Below are positions 8,848 through 16,606 of a stretch of DNA of 64,000 bases, in pieces (within the stretch, counting starts at the first letter, position 1; every line of letters begins with the position of its first letter). Origin of the DNA: CAYGTO01 sp964352815. Its GTDB lineage: Bacteria; Pseudomonadota; Alphaproteobacteria; Rickettsiales; UBA3002. The DNA lies in NCBI GenBank assembly GCA_964352815.1, contig CAYGTO010000010.1, positions 1 to 64,000 of the forward strand. Direction: 5' to 3'. Both the position numbers and the translations under genes were made by a program. The notes below the pieces were generated by a model. It was not told where the DNA came from. It made no database searches and saw only the letters and a list, made by a program, of their open reading frames with translations.

Positions 8848-8935
8848 GTTTCGCTCCCGCGCTGCACTACTGTTACGCGCGATGAGCCTAACGGCTGCGC
8901 CGACTGAAGGGCATGTCTTCTGACATGCACGATAT
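8848..8935 (-). repeat. Family A palindromic repeat, copy 2, inside the ssrA intervening segment
   Basis: The segment carries CGCGATGAGCCTAACGGC, GACTGAAGGG and the variable hairpin GCATGTC-TTCT-GACATGC, matching family A. It lies wholly within the part of pre-tmRNA expected to be removed during maturation. Confidence 0.65.
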
Positions 8936-9145
8936 CGGAACATTTCATGTGTGATGCGAAGCCAGACGGCCGAGCCAGCCATGAGCCAGCGAAGCTGAGT
9001 TTCATTGCGAGCGCAGGAGCGCGAGCAGGAAACAATCAAACGCAAGAGCGAAGCTCTTGTGGGGCTGAATTAGGATCGACAAACGTAGTAAAAGTACAGT
9101 TTTTGCCCGGAATGATAGCACCGAAACGCGTCACACTTTATAAAT

Positions 9146-9214
9146 GCAAACGATAATTTTGCACTTGTTGCTGCAAACGACAACACAGTCGTAGCGGCTC
9201 GCGCTGCTGCCTAA
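9146..9214 (+). other. tmRNA proteolysis-tag reading frame
   Basis: A 22-codon tag starts at GCA (9146) and ends with TAA (9212-9214). It reads as two tandem blocks, ANDNFALVA and ANDNTVVA, followed by ARAAA. The first block begins like ordinary alphaproteobacterial tags, and the hydrophobic or alanine end suits recognition by ClpXP. The repeat of ANDN suggests internal duplication. Confidence 0.85.
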
Positions 9215-9311
9215 GGGTGGTGCGCTAGTCCTTGCTAGTGAACGCGGCCCGGGGCGGGCCGGGCAACAGAACCGCCCCACTTAAGATGCATCCATAACCT
9301 ACCCTTTTAAC

Positions 9312-9341
9312 TTGCGAAAACGCACACTAACCCTATATAAT
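9312..9341 (+). promoter_or_regulatory. sspB promoter, apparently giving a leaderless mRNA
   Basis: TTGCGA (9312-9317), an 18-base spacer and a perfect TATAAT (9336-9341) are followed by six bases and the sspB ATG at 9348. Transcription would start at or next to the A of the start codon. No Shine-Dalgarno is visible. Confidence 0.65.
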
Positions 9342-9347
9342 CAGACT

Positions 9348-9884
9348 ATGGAATTACGCGACGAAGATATTATTGATTACCCGGCCATGATCGATGGCGC
9401 AATGCGCGGTGTGGTGCGTGATGCACTTAAGCACGCCTGCGAACACGGGCTGCCGGGCGAGCATCATTTCTTTGTCTCTTTTCAAACGCAGTTCCCTGGC
9501 GTGCATATCTCACCCATGCTGCGCGAGCGTTACCCGCAAGAGATGACCATTGTGGTGCAGCACCAGTTTTGGGATCTGCATATTGAAGAGGACTTCTTCA
9601 CCATTTCGCTCAGCTTCAACAATATCCCTGAAACCCTCGTCATTCCGTTTGACGCGATGACGGCCTTTGCCGATCCGAGCATTAAGTTCGGCTTGCAGTT
9701 CCATGGCAAAGTGTGGGAAGAGGCAGAAGAAGACGATGATGAACGTGTTCACTGCCCTGCGACCGGCAAAAGCGGCCGAGAGCCGATGGCCGAAGCTTCG
9801 TTTGAAGAAGAGATCTCTGAAGCCAGCGAACCGCCGGCGAATGACGATAAAGTCCTCAGCATCGATGCATTTCGAAAGAAGTGA
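9348..9884 (+). CDS. sspB: ClpXP adaptor SspB (alpha type)
   Basis: SspB delivers ssrA-tagged and other substrates to ClpXP. The 178-residue product has the alpha-type substrate-binding domain (GVHISPMLRERYPQEMTIVVQ, with the hydrophobic groove strand IPFDAMTAFADPS) and, after a long acidic linker (EEAEEDDDE onward), the C-terminal ClpX-binding motif VLSIDAFRKK. The open frame extends to 9312, but that stretch is the promoter. It lies 68 bases after ssrA, so the tmRNA and the adaptor for its tag are neighbours. Confidence 0.93.
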   Translation: MELRDEDIIDYPAMIDGAMRGVVRDALKHACEHGLPGEHHFFVSFQTQFPGVHISPMLRERYPQEMTIVVQHQFWDLHIEEDFFTISLSFNNIPETLVIPFDAMTAFADPSIKFGLQFHGKVWEEAEEDDDERVHCPATGKSGREPMAEASFEEEISEASEPPANDDKVLSIDAFRKK

Positions 9885-9900
9885 CATTGTGCGTAGCCAA

Positions 9901-9957
9901 TGTCATCCCGGCGAAAGCCAGGATCTCGTCCCACATTCTGTGATTTCATTAGGTACA
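9901..9957. repeat. Family F repeat fragment
   Basis: Begins TGTCATCCCGGCGAAAGCC, the half-site also seen as GTCATTACCGCGAAGGCGGG in hemW. No second arm is visible, so it is a partial copy, apparently interrupted by the adjoining family B element. Confidence 0.45.
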
Positions 9958-10061
9958 CTTCGCGAGCGGTAGCGACGCGATCCATTCTTGCGGCTCTGGA
10001 TTGCCGCGTTCCACCTTCGCTAAAGCTTCGGTGGACATGCACTCACTGCGTTCGCTCCTCG
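9958..10061. repeat. Family B palindromic repeat, copy 1 (intergenic)
   Basis: Reads CTTCGCGAGCGGTAGCGACG, CGATCCATTC, CTGGATTGCCGCG and ends GTTCGCTCCTCG, the same landmarks as the copies in hemF, yejF and mnmE. A short inner palindrome (TCCACC, TTCGCTAAAGCTTCG, GTGGA; about 10010-10035) looks like a second element nested within it. Confidence 0.6.
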
Positions 10062-10073
10062 TAAAATCAATGG

Positions 10074-10149
10074 CGTCATTTCGAGCGGGCGCGTCAGCGT
10101 GAGGAGAAATCTAAGATCTCTCCACTGCTTCGCAGTGTTCGAGATGACG
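10074..10149. repeat. Family D palindromic repeat, copy 1
   Basis: A 76-base element starting CGTCATTTCGAG and ending CGAGATGACG, with inner AGATCTCTCC. It is nearly identical, in the same orientation, to 48031-48105. Confidence 0.8.
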
Positions 10150-10162
10150 TTTGTAGAAAGGA

Positions 10163-11011
10163 TCACATCCCCTGCCCGCGGCCTTGGCCTGCCGCTTTTG
10201 CCAATGCTTGATCGACAAATTTCCCCGCAATATTCATCCCCTGCGCCGCCAAGCGTTTCACCGTTTCTTTTGATTGCTCATACACGGCAAGCTGGGCGGT
10301 CACGTAATGCATATGCGATTGATCAACCGCAATCATCTCCGCCTTCATCTTTTCTTCAATGCCTTTGAGCTGCGCTGCTAGCTCTGCATGTTCATGCGTG
10401 CTGATGCTTTTCTTCGCCCGCAGCGCGACAATCATTTTCTCGCGCAGCTCATCCATCTCAATCTCATCGAGCGTATGCTCCGCCTGCTGCTTGCTCATCT
10501 GGCCATTCATGACTTTCTGCAGCACTTGTTCAACAAGCCCGATATCCGCAATCGCACTTTCCATCTCTTCTTCGCGTGCTTTGAAATTCATATCCGCTAC
10601 CTCAGCGAAGATTGCGGCAAACATCACGGTATAATCTTTATAGAGCGTCGATAGCTCGGCCCGCGCCTGCCGATCCGGCTTTTTCGCGGTGCTGGCCCCC
10701 GCCTCTTCTGGCCTCACCAGCGCGCTGCCAGCCGACAGCACGGTGCCTTTATTGATAATGCCCGCGGGCTTGGCCTGCGCTTGACGCAACTGCGACAGAT
10801 CATACGCTAAATGCTCAACTGACAGGCGTGAATATTTGCCATACGGATCCTCCCCCTGGCTAAGCGCTCGCACTGCATCGTGGAAATACTCAATGCGCGC
10901 GCGCATATCGCCTTCCTTGAAGCGAATACCCCATTGCTCTTCAATCTCAGCAATCTGCTGATATTTTGCATTCAAAATCGGTAGCAGGGCGGCTTTGGCT
11001 TGTGTACTCAT
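10163..11011 (-). CDS. Uncharacterised mostly helical protein
   Basis: I do not recognise this 282-residue protein. It lacks a signal peptide and membrane segments and is rich in alanine, glutamate, lysine and glutamine. Long helices are likely at about residues 110-170 and 170-250, with heptad-like patterns such as LDEIEMDELREKMIVALRAK. It ends in a glycine-glutamine tail (GQGRGQGM). It is divergent from hemW with only 23 bases between starts. The ATG at 11011 is preferred to the GTG at 11017. Confidence 0.6.
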   Translation of the reverse strand: MSTQAKAALLPILNAKYQQIAEIEEQWGIRFKEGDMRARIEYFHDAVRALSQGEDPYGKYSRLSVEHLAYDLSQLRQAQAKPAGIINKGTVLSAGSALVRPEEAGASTAKKPDRQARAELSTLYKDYTVMFAAIFAEVADMNFKAREEEMESAIADIGLVEQVLQKVMNGQMSKQQAEHTLDEIEMDELREKMIVALRAKKSISTHEHAELAAQLKGIEEKMKAEMIAVDQSHMHYVTAQLAVYEQSKETVKRLAAQGMNIAGKFVDQALAKAAGQGRGQGM

Positions 11012-11034
11012 GCGCACTAGCTTAGCCTAGCGCC

Positions 11035-12267
11035 ATGCCGCTGACAAATAAAACCAAACCGCTCGCCCTCTATATTCATTGGCCTTTTTGCAAAGCAAAA
11101 TGCCCGTACTGCGATTTTAATTCTCATGTACGCGAAGCGGTGGACCATTCGGCGTGGCGTGATGCGCTGCTAGCAGAGCTTGAGCATATGGCTGGCATGC
11201 TCGCGCCGGGGCATCAGTTGACCAGTATATTTTTTGGTGGCGGCACGCCGAGCTTGATGGAGCCGGGCACGGTGGCGGCGCTGATTGAGAAGGCAAAAGC
11301 GTCATTACCGCGAAGGCGGGAATCCCTATCACCGCCTACATCAGAAGTTAATGGCGAGAGAGATCCCTGCCTACGCAGGGATGACATCATAGAAGACGAT
11401 CTCGAAATCACCCTCGAAGCCAACCCCACCTCGGTCGAGGCGAGCAAATTTCGTGACTTCCGCGCCGCCGGGGTGAACCGTGTTTCGCTTGGCGTGCAGT
11501 CGCTCCGCGAAGAAAGCCTGCGCTTTTTAGGCCGTGAGCATTCCGCGCGCGAGGCACTCGACGCCGTTGCTCTGGCCGCGGACACGTTTGAGCGCTACAG
11601 CTTCGACATGATCTACGCACTGCCCAATCAAACGGTGAGAGACTGGGAAGATGAGCTACGCGAAGCGCTGCCCTATATGCGCGGCCATGCCTCGCTTTAC
11701 CAACTCACCATCGAGCCAAACACTGCCTTTCATCATGCCTATCATATCAAAAAACATTTCGAGATTCCGCAGGATGAGCACGCGGCAGCACTGTATGGAG
11801 TAACTAATGCGCTTATGGAAGAGGCGGGCTTAGAAGCCTATGAGGTGTCGAACTACGCCGCGCCGGGCCAGGAATGCCGGCATAACCTCAGCTATTGGCG
11901 CAGCGAAAGCTACCTTGGCATTGGTCCTGGGGCGCATGGCCGGCTCGACCATCACGATGGGCAGCGTTACGCCACCGCAACCCTCAAAAGCCCCGAACGC
12001 TGGCTTGAGCGCGTACAGAAACAGGGCTATGGCTTAGAGGAGAACACGGCTTTAACACCACGCGAATGTGCGGAAGAGCGGCTGCTGATGGGGCTGCGGC
12101 TGAAGGAAGGATTGACGCTAAATTCTGATGTGCAGACCATCCTCGATCATGACGCGCTAAGCCGCCTAACCGAGCAGGGCTATCTCATCTTCAATAACAA
12201 TCGCCTCACTGCCACCTCTCAGGGGCGCTTGGTGCTGAATCATCTGATTGGAATGTTGGTAGGTTAG
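11035..12267 (+). CDS. hemW: Haem chaperone HemW (radical SAM), with an in-frame repeat insertion
   Basis: HemW is a radical-SAM-family protein that binds haem and delivers it to respiratory proteins; it was long annotated as coproporphyrinogen III oxidase-like. The cluster ligands are C19, C23 and C26 in CKAKCPYCDF, and GGGTPS follows at about 68-73. At 410 residues it is about 30 longer than usual. The extra part (about 89-118, nucleotides 11300-11386) is a family F palindrome between IEKAKA and DLEITLEANPTSVE and contributes arginine-rich sequence (LPRRRESLS). The frame is intact. The TAGCCT six bases before the ATG could serve a leaderless transcript. It converges on the LpoA-like gene with a four-base overlap. 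Confidence 0.9.
   Translation: MPLTNKTKPLALYIHWPFCKAKCPYCDFNSHVREAVDHSAWRDALLAELEHMAGMLAPGHQLTSIFFGGGTPSLMEPGTVAALIEKAKASLPRRRESLSPPTSEVNGERDPCLRRDDIIEDDLEITLEANPTSVEASKFRDFRAAGVNRVSLGVQSLREESLRFLGREHSAREALDAVALAADTFERYSFDMIYALPNQTVRDWEDELREALPYMRGHASLYQLTIEPNTAFHHAYHIKKHFEIPQDEHAAALYGVTNALMEEAGLEAYEVSNYAAPGQECRHNLSYWRSESYLGIGPGAHGRLDHHDGQRYATATLKSPERWLERVQKQGYGLEENTALTPRECAEERLLMGLRLKEGLTLNSDVQTILDHDALSRLTEQGYLIFNNNRLTATSQGRLVLNHLIGMLVG
11300..11386 (+). repeat. Family F palindromic repeat inside hemW
   Basis: Left arm CGTCATTACCGCGAAGGCGG and right arm CCTGCCTACGCAGGGATGAC border about 45 bases. The element is a multiple of three in effect and has no stop in the hemW frame. It replaces the short loop between IEKAK and DLEITLEANPTSVE. 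Confidence 0.75.
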
Positions 12268-13574
12268 TTACCAAACTTTTTCGGCGCTAAGTCAAGTGCT
12301 CGGGTTTCCCCATCCGGGCGAATCTCAATCACGGACAAACCCCGCTCGGTCATGCCTTCTTTGGTAATCCGGAAAATGCCATTAGCTGGCCCCATATATC
12401 CGTAGGGGTGCGTCAAGCGCGCAGCGGTGAGGCCGCCCGTCTCCGCCAATGTCGCCACCAAGGCAATCGCATCATACGATAGGCTCGCTAATCGAATCGG
12501 CTCATAATCATAGGTCGCAACAAAACGGCCACGAAACACATTAAACGGCTCGGGCGGCGTGCTGGCATACCATCCCCCCTGCAATTGCGGCAACGCTTGT
12601 TGCAATTTTGCGTCATCCCATACACCGGTTGAAATCATGCGAATCGCCGCCAGCGGCACACCTTCATCTTGCAGCCCCTCGACAATTTGCTGCAATAGCT
12701 GGCCCGACTCAGGCACAAACAGCGCCTCGAACAATGGGCGTCCGCCCTTCACCCCTTTTTTGATAAAAGAGCGGATATCCTCTTTAAGCGATGCACCATC
12801 CGCGCCATAATAACGCACCGGATAAATCCGCGCACCGTAGGGCTCCGACACTTCACGCATCACCTTCGTAACGGTTTGTCCATAGGCATTATTGGGTGCT
12901 AAAATCGCAAGTTTGGTGACATTATTGCCAAACGCATATTCCGCAACCCGGCGCACTTGTTTCTCGGCATTATAACCAAAGAGAAAGACGCCTGGCTCAA
13001 TCACTTCAGGGTTGTTTGAGAAACTTAAAATATTGATGCCGTGACGCTTTGCGACCTGCGCTGCTGCCGAGACTGCATGGCTATAAAGCGGGCCAATCAA
13101 TAGCTTTGCGCCTTGCTCAATTGCTTCTTCTGCGGCTCTGGCTGCGCCGCGCGCCGTGCCTGACGTATTCTTTGGAATAATTTCAACCGTCACGCCGGTT
13201 TTAGAAGGCTGAATCCCATATTTATCAAACAGTGCCAGAATCGCTGCATCCTGCAGATGCTTGCCGATATCTTCGCCCTTTCCCTTAAGCGGAACCAGCA
13301 AACCAACCTTCACCACCTTACTGTCTTCACGCTCGTAAGTGGGCGGCGTATTTTCTTCCGTGAATCGCTCTTCGCGCGCATCTAGTGGCTTCGTGCCGTA
13401 ACGCTGCGCCCCTCGGTAATACCGGTTCTGAAGTGGCGTATAACGCGCTACCCACTGTTCATTCGCTGTCGTAGCATAATGGAATGAGTGCGCACGTTCT
13501 GCCTGGTTAAAGGAGGCCGCACTACCACCGATCAAGAAGGTTAGAATGAGAATTTGCGGCAGACGAAAGAGCAT
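12264..13574 (-). CDS. Penicillin-binding protein activator (LpoA-like, periplasmic binding fold)
   Basis: The 436-residue product has an N-terminal hydrophobic leader (LPQILILTFLIGGSAASF) without a clear lipobox, about 60 linker residues, then a type I periplasmic-binding fold from about residue 87 (VVKVGLLVPLKGKGEDIGKH). Alphaproteobacterial members are annotated as penicillin-binding protein activators. The position divergent from rsmI, with yraN and a BON lipoprotein beyond, matches enterobacterial lpoA (yraM). An amino-acid-binding role is the alternative. Confidence 0.78.
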   Translation of the reverse strand: MLFRLPQILILTFLIGGSAASFNQAERAHSFHYATTANEQWVARYTPLQNRYYRGAQRYGTKPLDAREERFTEENTPPTYEREDSKVVKVGLLVPLKGKGEDIGKHLQDAAILALFDKYGIQPSKTGVTVEIIPKNTSGTARGAARAAEEAIEQGAKLLIGPLYSHAVSAAAQVAKRHGINILSFSNNPEVIEPGVFLFGYNAEKQVRRVAEYAFGNNVTKLAILAPNNAYGQTVTKVMREVSEPYGARIYPVRYYGADGASLKEDIRSFIKKGVKGGRPLFEALFVPESGQLLQQIVEGLQDEGVPLAAIRMISTGVWDDAKLQQALPQLQGGWYASTPPEPFNVFRGRFVATYDYEPIRLASLSYDAIALVATLAETGGLTAARLTHPYGYMGPANGIFRITKEGMTERGLSVIEIRPDGETRALDLAPKKFGN

Positions 13575-13621
13575 GATAAGGTCGTATCAACGTAGTAATG
13601 ATGCTTCACCATAGCCCTTTC

Positions 13622-14497
13622 ATGATTGACAGTAAAGCCTCCTTTCTTTCTTCTTCGACCGACATGGGCGGCATGCTTTATATCGTAGCGACCCCCATTG
13701 GTAACCGCAGCGACATGACCCATCGCGCCGTCGAAATCTTACGCGCGGCTGATCTAGTTGCTTGTGAAGATACGCGCACTTCGCGCAAGCTACTCGAGGC
13801 TTATGATATCAACACGCCGCTCACTGCTTACCATGAACATAATGCAGAAAAGGAGCGCCCCAAACTGTTGCGAGCACTGGGAGAAGGCAAAACCATCGCG
13901 CTGATTTCCGATGCGGGAACACCGCTCATTTCAGACCCGGGATTTAAGCTCGTGAAGGATGCCAAAGATGCCGGGTTTATCGTCAGCCCGATCCCAGGTG
14001 CCTGCGCTGCAATCGCCGCGCTCTCAGTGGCTGCCATCCCGAGCGAGCCCTTTACCTTCCTCGGCTTTTTGCCAACCAAGAAAGAAGCACAAAAAACCAT
14101 ACTTGCGCCCTGGCTGAACATCCCCACCAGCTTGATTCTTTATGAAGCACCCTCGCGCATCGTCGCCACCCTCGGCACACTCGCTGAAACATTGGGCGAA
14201 CGCGAGGCCACTATCGCCCGCGAGCTCACCAAACAGTTTGAAACTATCACCAAAGGATCGCTTCATGCCCTTGCTGAAGAGTACGCCTCCGTGGATACCA
14301 TTAAGGGCGAATACGTCATTGTGATTGGGCCACCTGCACCGCAAGAACATACGCTGGAATCATTAGAAGACGATATCCGCGCGGGGCTCGCGAGCGGCAA
14401 CCCCGCAAAGGGGCTTTCTGAAGAATTGGCAGCTCTAAGCGGCCTCAGCAAACGCGACATCTATCAACATATTTTGCATATCAAATCCAATGGCTGA
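13622..14497 (+). CDS. rsmI: 16S rRNA (cytidine-1402-2'-O)-methyltransferase RsmI
   Basis: RsmI methylates the ribose of C1402 in the 16S decoding site. The tetrapyrrole-methylase fold is clear: LYIVATPIGNRSDMTHRAVEI at the start, ACEDTRTSRKLL, ISDAGTPLISDPG and PIPGACA. The start is uncertain: in-frame ATGs lie at 13598, 13622, 13664 and 13673. The one at 13598 leaves only 23 bases to the divergent gene, so a later start is likely. yraN overlaps the end by eight bases. Confidence 0.92.
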   Translation: MIDSKASFLSSSTDMGGMLYIVATPIGNRSDMTHRAVEILRAADLVACEDTRTSRKLLEAYDINTPLTAYHEHNAEKERPKLLRALGEGKTIALISDAGTPLISDPGFKLVKDAKDAGFIVSPIPGACAAIAALSVAAIPSEPFTFLGFLPTKKEAQKTILAPWLNIPTSLILYEAPSRIVATLGTLAETLGEREATIARELTKQFETITKGSLHALAEEYASVDTIKGEYVIVIGPPAPQEHTLESLEDDIRAGLASGNPAKGLSEELAALSGLSKRDIYQHILHIKSNG

Positions 14498-14891
14498 TCT
14501 CTCAAAATTGCACGCACAATTATCGCCCAAAAAAAAGCGTCAACAGGCCTATCGCCAAGGCATTGCAGCAGAATATTGGTGCATGCTATCTCTTCTTCTT
14601 AAAGGCTATAAGATTCTCCATCGGCGCTATCAGACCCCTGTCGGCGAGATCGATATCATCGCCGCCAAACGCAAGCAGCTTATTTTTGTCGAAGTGAAAC
14701 AACGCGGCAATGAACACGCTGCGCTTGAAGCAGTCACACCAAAGACACAGCAGCGCATTGCCCGCGCCGCGCAGCATTATCTGCAGCGCCATCCGAAACG
14801 GGCGCACTGGCCAATGCGGTTTGATGTGATGGTGCGCGTCAAACGCAGATGGCCAAAGCACTATACACAGGCCTTCGATGCTGCTATATAG
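14490..14891 (+). CDS. yraN: UPF0102 family protein YraN (endonuclease-like fold)
   Basis: The 133-residue product has the UPF0102 core: GIAAEYWCMLSLLLKGYKIL, GEIDIIAAKRKQLIFVEVKQR with the D and ExK pattern of a restriction-endonuclease-like fold, and VTPKTQQRI. The cellular role is unknown. It overlaps rsmI and is followed five bases later by the BON-domain gene. Confidence 0.9.
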   Translation: MADLSKLHAQLSPKKKRQQAYRQGIAAEYWCMLSLLLKGYKILHRRYQTPVGEIDIIAAKRKQLIFVEVKQRGNEHAALEAVTPKTQQRIARAAQHYLQRHPKRAHWPMRFDVMVRVKRRWPKHYTQAFDAAI

Positions 14892-14896
14892 ATAGT

Positions 14897-15544
14897 ATGA
14901 AATTTCTACTTTCACTAACGCTTCTTTCTTTCTCCCTTGCCAGTTTGCAGGGCTGTGCTTCCGTTGCTATTGGTGGCGCAGCGGCGACAGGGCTCGCAGC
15001 GTCACAAGAGCGCAGCGTGGGCGGCGCGCTGGATGATATTGGGCTGGATGCCGAAATTCATCACGCATTTATCCAATCCGACACGCCGGGTATCTATCAA
15101 AACATTAACACCAATGTGCATGAAGGCCGCGTTCTGCTGACCGGCGATGTGACGAACCCGAAAACCGCACAGGCGGCTGTGAAACTGGTGTGGAAAATTG
15201 AAGGCGTACGCGAAGTCATCAACGAAGTTCAGGTCGTCCCCGAACAGCCGGTTGAGACCAAAGCGAATGACGAATGGATCAATGCGCAGCTCGACAGTAA
15301 AATGCTTTTCACCAAAGGGGTGAAATCGATCAATTACCACACACGCGTTGTCAATGGAACGGTCTACCTCATCGGCATTGCTCAGAATCAACAAGAGCTC
15401 AATAAGGCACTGCATGTCGCACGTACGGTTAAAGGCGTGCGTCAGGTGGTGAACCATGTGATTCTAAAGAATGATGCGCGCCGCATGCAATGGCTTGGCC
15501 ACCCGGTCGAAGCGAGCGAAGCCTCGCCGTCACAAGACGACTAA
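14897..15544 (+). CDS. BON-domain lipoprotein (DolP/YraP-like)
   Basis: The 215-residue product has a lipoprotein signal with lipobox LQGC (Cys 20) and two BON domains at about 50-120 and 125-195, each ending in a VxxVxNxV-type strand (EVINEVQVV, QVVNHVILK). Two BON domains after a lipobox is the layout of DolP, an outer-membrane lipoprotein supporting BamA function and envelope integrity. The ATG at 14897 is used because the signal peptide starts there. A TATATA six bases upstream could be a -10 box. gshB starts five bases after the stop. Confidence 0.87.
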   Translation: MKFLLSLTLLSFSLASLQGCASVAIGGAAATGLAASQERSVGGALDDIGLDAEIHHAFIQSDTPGIYQNINTNVHEGRVLLTGDVTNPKTAQAAVKLVWKIEGVREVINEVQVVPEQPVETKANDEWINAQLDSKMLFTKGVKSINYHTRVVNGTVYLIGIAQNQQELNKALHVARTVKGVRQVVNHVILKNDARRMQWLGHPVEASEASPSQDD

Positions 15545-15549
15545 TTTTC

Positions 15550-16485
15550 ATGACACGTATTGCCATTCAAATGGATCCGCCGGAAGGGTTTAACCCTCAG
15601 GGTGACTCGACCCTGTCCCTTGGTTTGGAAGCGCAGAAGCGTGGGGCACATCTTTATTACTATCATGCTGGAAGCCTCACCTTTCAAGCGGGCACTCTCA
15701 CCGCCAAAGGCCATGCCATCACGTTCCATGATAATGAAACGCAATGGTTCGAGCGGGGTGATGAGGAGACGCTGACCCTAAATGAAATGAACGCGGTGCT
15801 CATTCGTCAAGACCCGCCCTTTGACATGGACTATATCACCAGCACCTATCTCCTCGAAGCATTGCCAGAATCCGTTGCAGTGATTAATGCGCCAGCGGCC
15901 GTGCGTAATTTACCCGAGAAATGGTATGCGCTGAGGGATTTTTCCGATCTGGTGCCACCGACCCTGCTTACACGCGATGCCAATGCCATGCGCGACTTTC
16001 TGGCAAGCGAATCACAATGCGTCCTCAAGCCCCTCTATGGCTATGGCGGCAAAGGCGTCTTCTTACTGCGTCAGGGCGGGGACAACGTTGAGAGCCTGAT
16101 CGAGCATGCCCTCGCCACAAGCCGCGAACCATGGCTAATGCAGCGCTTTTTACCGGAAGTCAAAGACCAAGACCGCCGCGTTCTTTTAATCGGCGGCAAG
16201 GTCTCAGCAGTGCTGGGGCGCATCCCTGCAGAAGGCGAAATTCGTGCGAATTTCCGCGTGGGTGGGCAAGGCGAGACCGTCTCATTGACTGGCACACAGC
16301 AGGCGATATGTGACCGCGTTGGGGCAGCGCTCATGGAACATGGCGTGCTCTTTGCCGGGCTTGATTTGATCGGTGACTGGCTTACAGAGATCAATATCAC
16401 CTCTCCCACCGGCATCCGAATTGCCCAAAAAATGGGACTGGGTGACCCTGCAGCTGATTTCTGGGAATTATCCGGCATTCTTTAG
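15550..16485 (+). CDS. gshB: Glutathione synthetase
   Basis: GshB joins glycine to gamma-glutamylcysteine using ATP. The 311-residue product has the ATP-grasp layout: N-terminal MDPPEGFNPQGDSTLSLGLE, substrate lid, GYGGKGVFLL as the ATP-binding loop, and the C-terminal catalytic end GLDLIGDWLTEINITSPTG. The ATG at 15550 fits MTRIAIQMDPPE. It directly follows the BON gene; this placement after rsmI-yraN is common in alphaproteobacteria. Glutamate cysteine ligase is not in the window. Confidence 0.94.
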   Translation: MTRIAIQMDPPEGFNPQGDSTLSLGLEAQKRGAHLYYYHAGSLTFQAGTLTAKGHAITFHDNETQWFERGDEETLTLNEMNAVLIRQDPPFDMDYITSTYLLEALPESVAVINAPAAVRNLPEKWYALRDFSDLVPPTLLTRDANAMRDFLASESQCVLKPLYGYGGKGVFLLRQGGDNVESLIEHALATSREPWLMQRFLPEVKDQDRRVLLIGGKVSAVLGRIPAEGEIRANFRVGGQGETVSLTGTQQAICDRVGAALMEHGVLFAGLDLIGDWLTEINITSPTGIRIAQKMGLGDPAADFWELSGIL

Positions 16486-16606
16486 CCAGTGGAATCGTGA
16501 TGCAGCGCACGGCTATGACGCGCTGCAGCATTCGTTTTTTCGTTTTGTTTCAAAGGAAAATGAAGTACAACTGAGGCAGTCAAAATATAGCAAGCAGGGT
16601 ATTATT

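Larger units (their letters stand above)
8757..9279 (+). ncRNA. ssrA: Two-piece, circularly permuted tmRNA
   Basis: tmRNA rescues stalled ribosomes. The acceptor piece comes first. Its T arm is CCGGG-GGCAGAG-CCCGG (8811-8827), followed by the 3' acceptor strand CAGCTCC (8828-8834) and discriminator A8835. CCA is not encoded. An intervening segment (about 8836-9060) follows, then the coding piece starting GGGGCTG (9061-9067). GGGGCTG pairs over seven positions with CAGCTCC, with G3-U70 wobble as alanine charging requires. The tag frame is 9146-9214. The conserved alphaproteobacterial 3' element GGGCCGGGCAACAG and ACCGCCCC ends near 9278. A TATACT at 8748-8753 suggests a start near 8760. Open reading frames across the region are accidental. 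Confidence 0.92.

Noticed and set aside
8679..9156. Overlapping open frames on both strands between the response regulator and sspB
   Set aside because: They coincide with ssrA. The acceptor stem, T arm, tag frame and conserved 3' element explain the region, and none of the frames resembles a protein.
9901..10149. CRISPR array
   Set aside because: The repeats here are different palindromic families, each present once, with no constant spacer length and no cas genes nearby.
16373..16606. Extension of glutamate dehydrogenase back into gshB
   Set aside because: It would overlap gshB by over 100 bases. The ATG at 16607 gives the usual family length.
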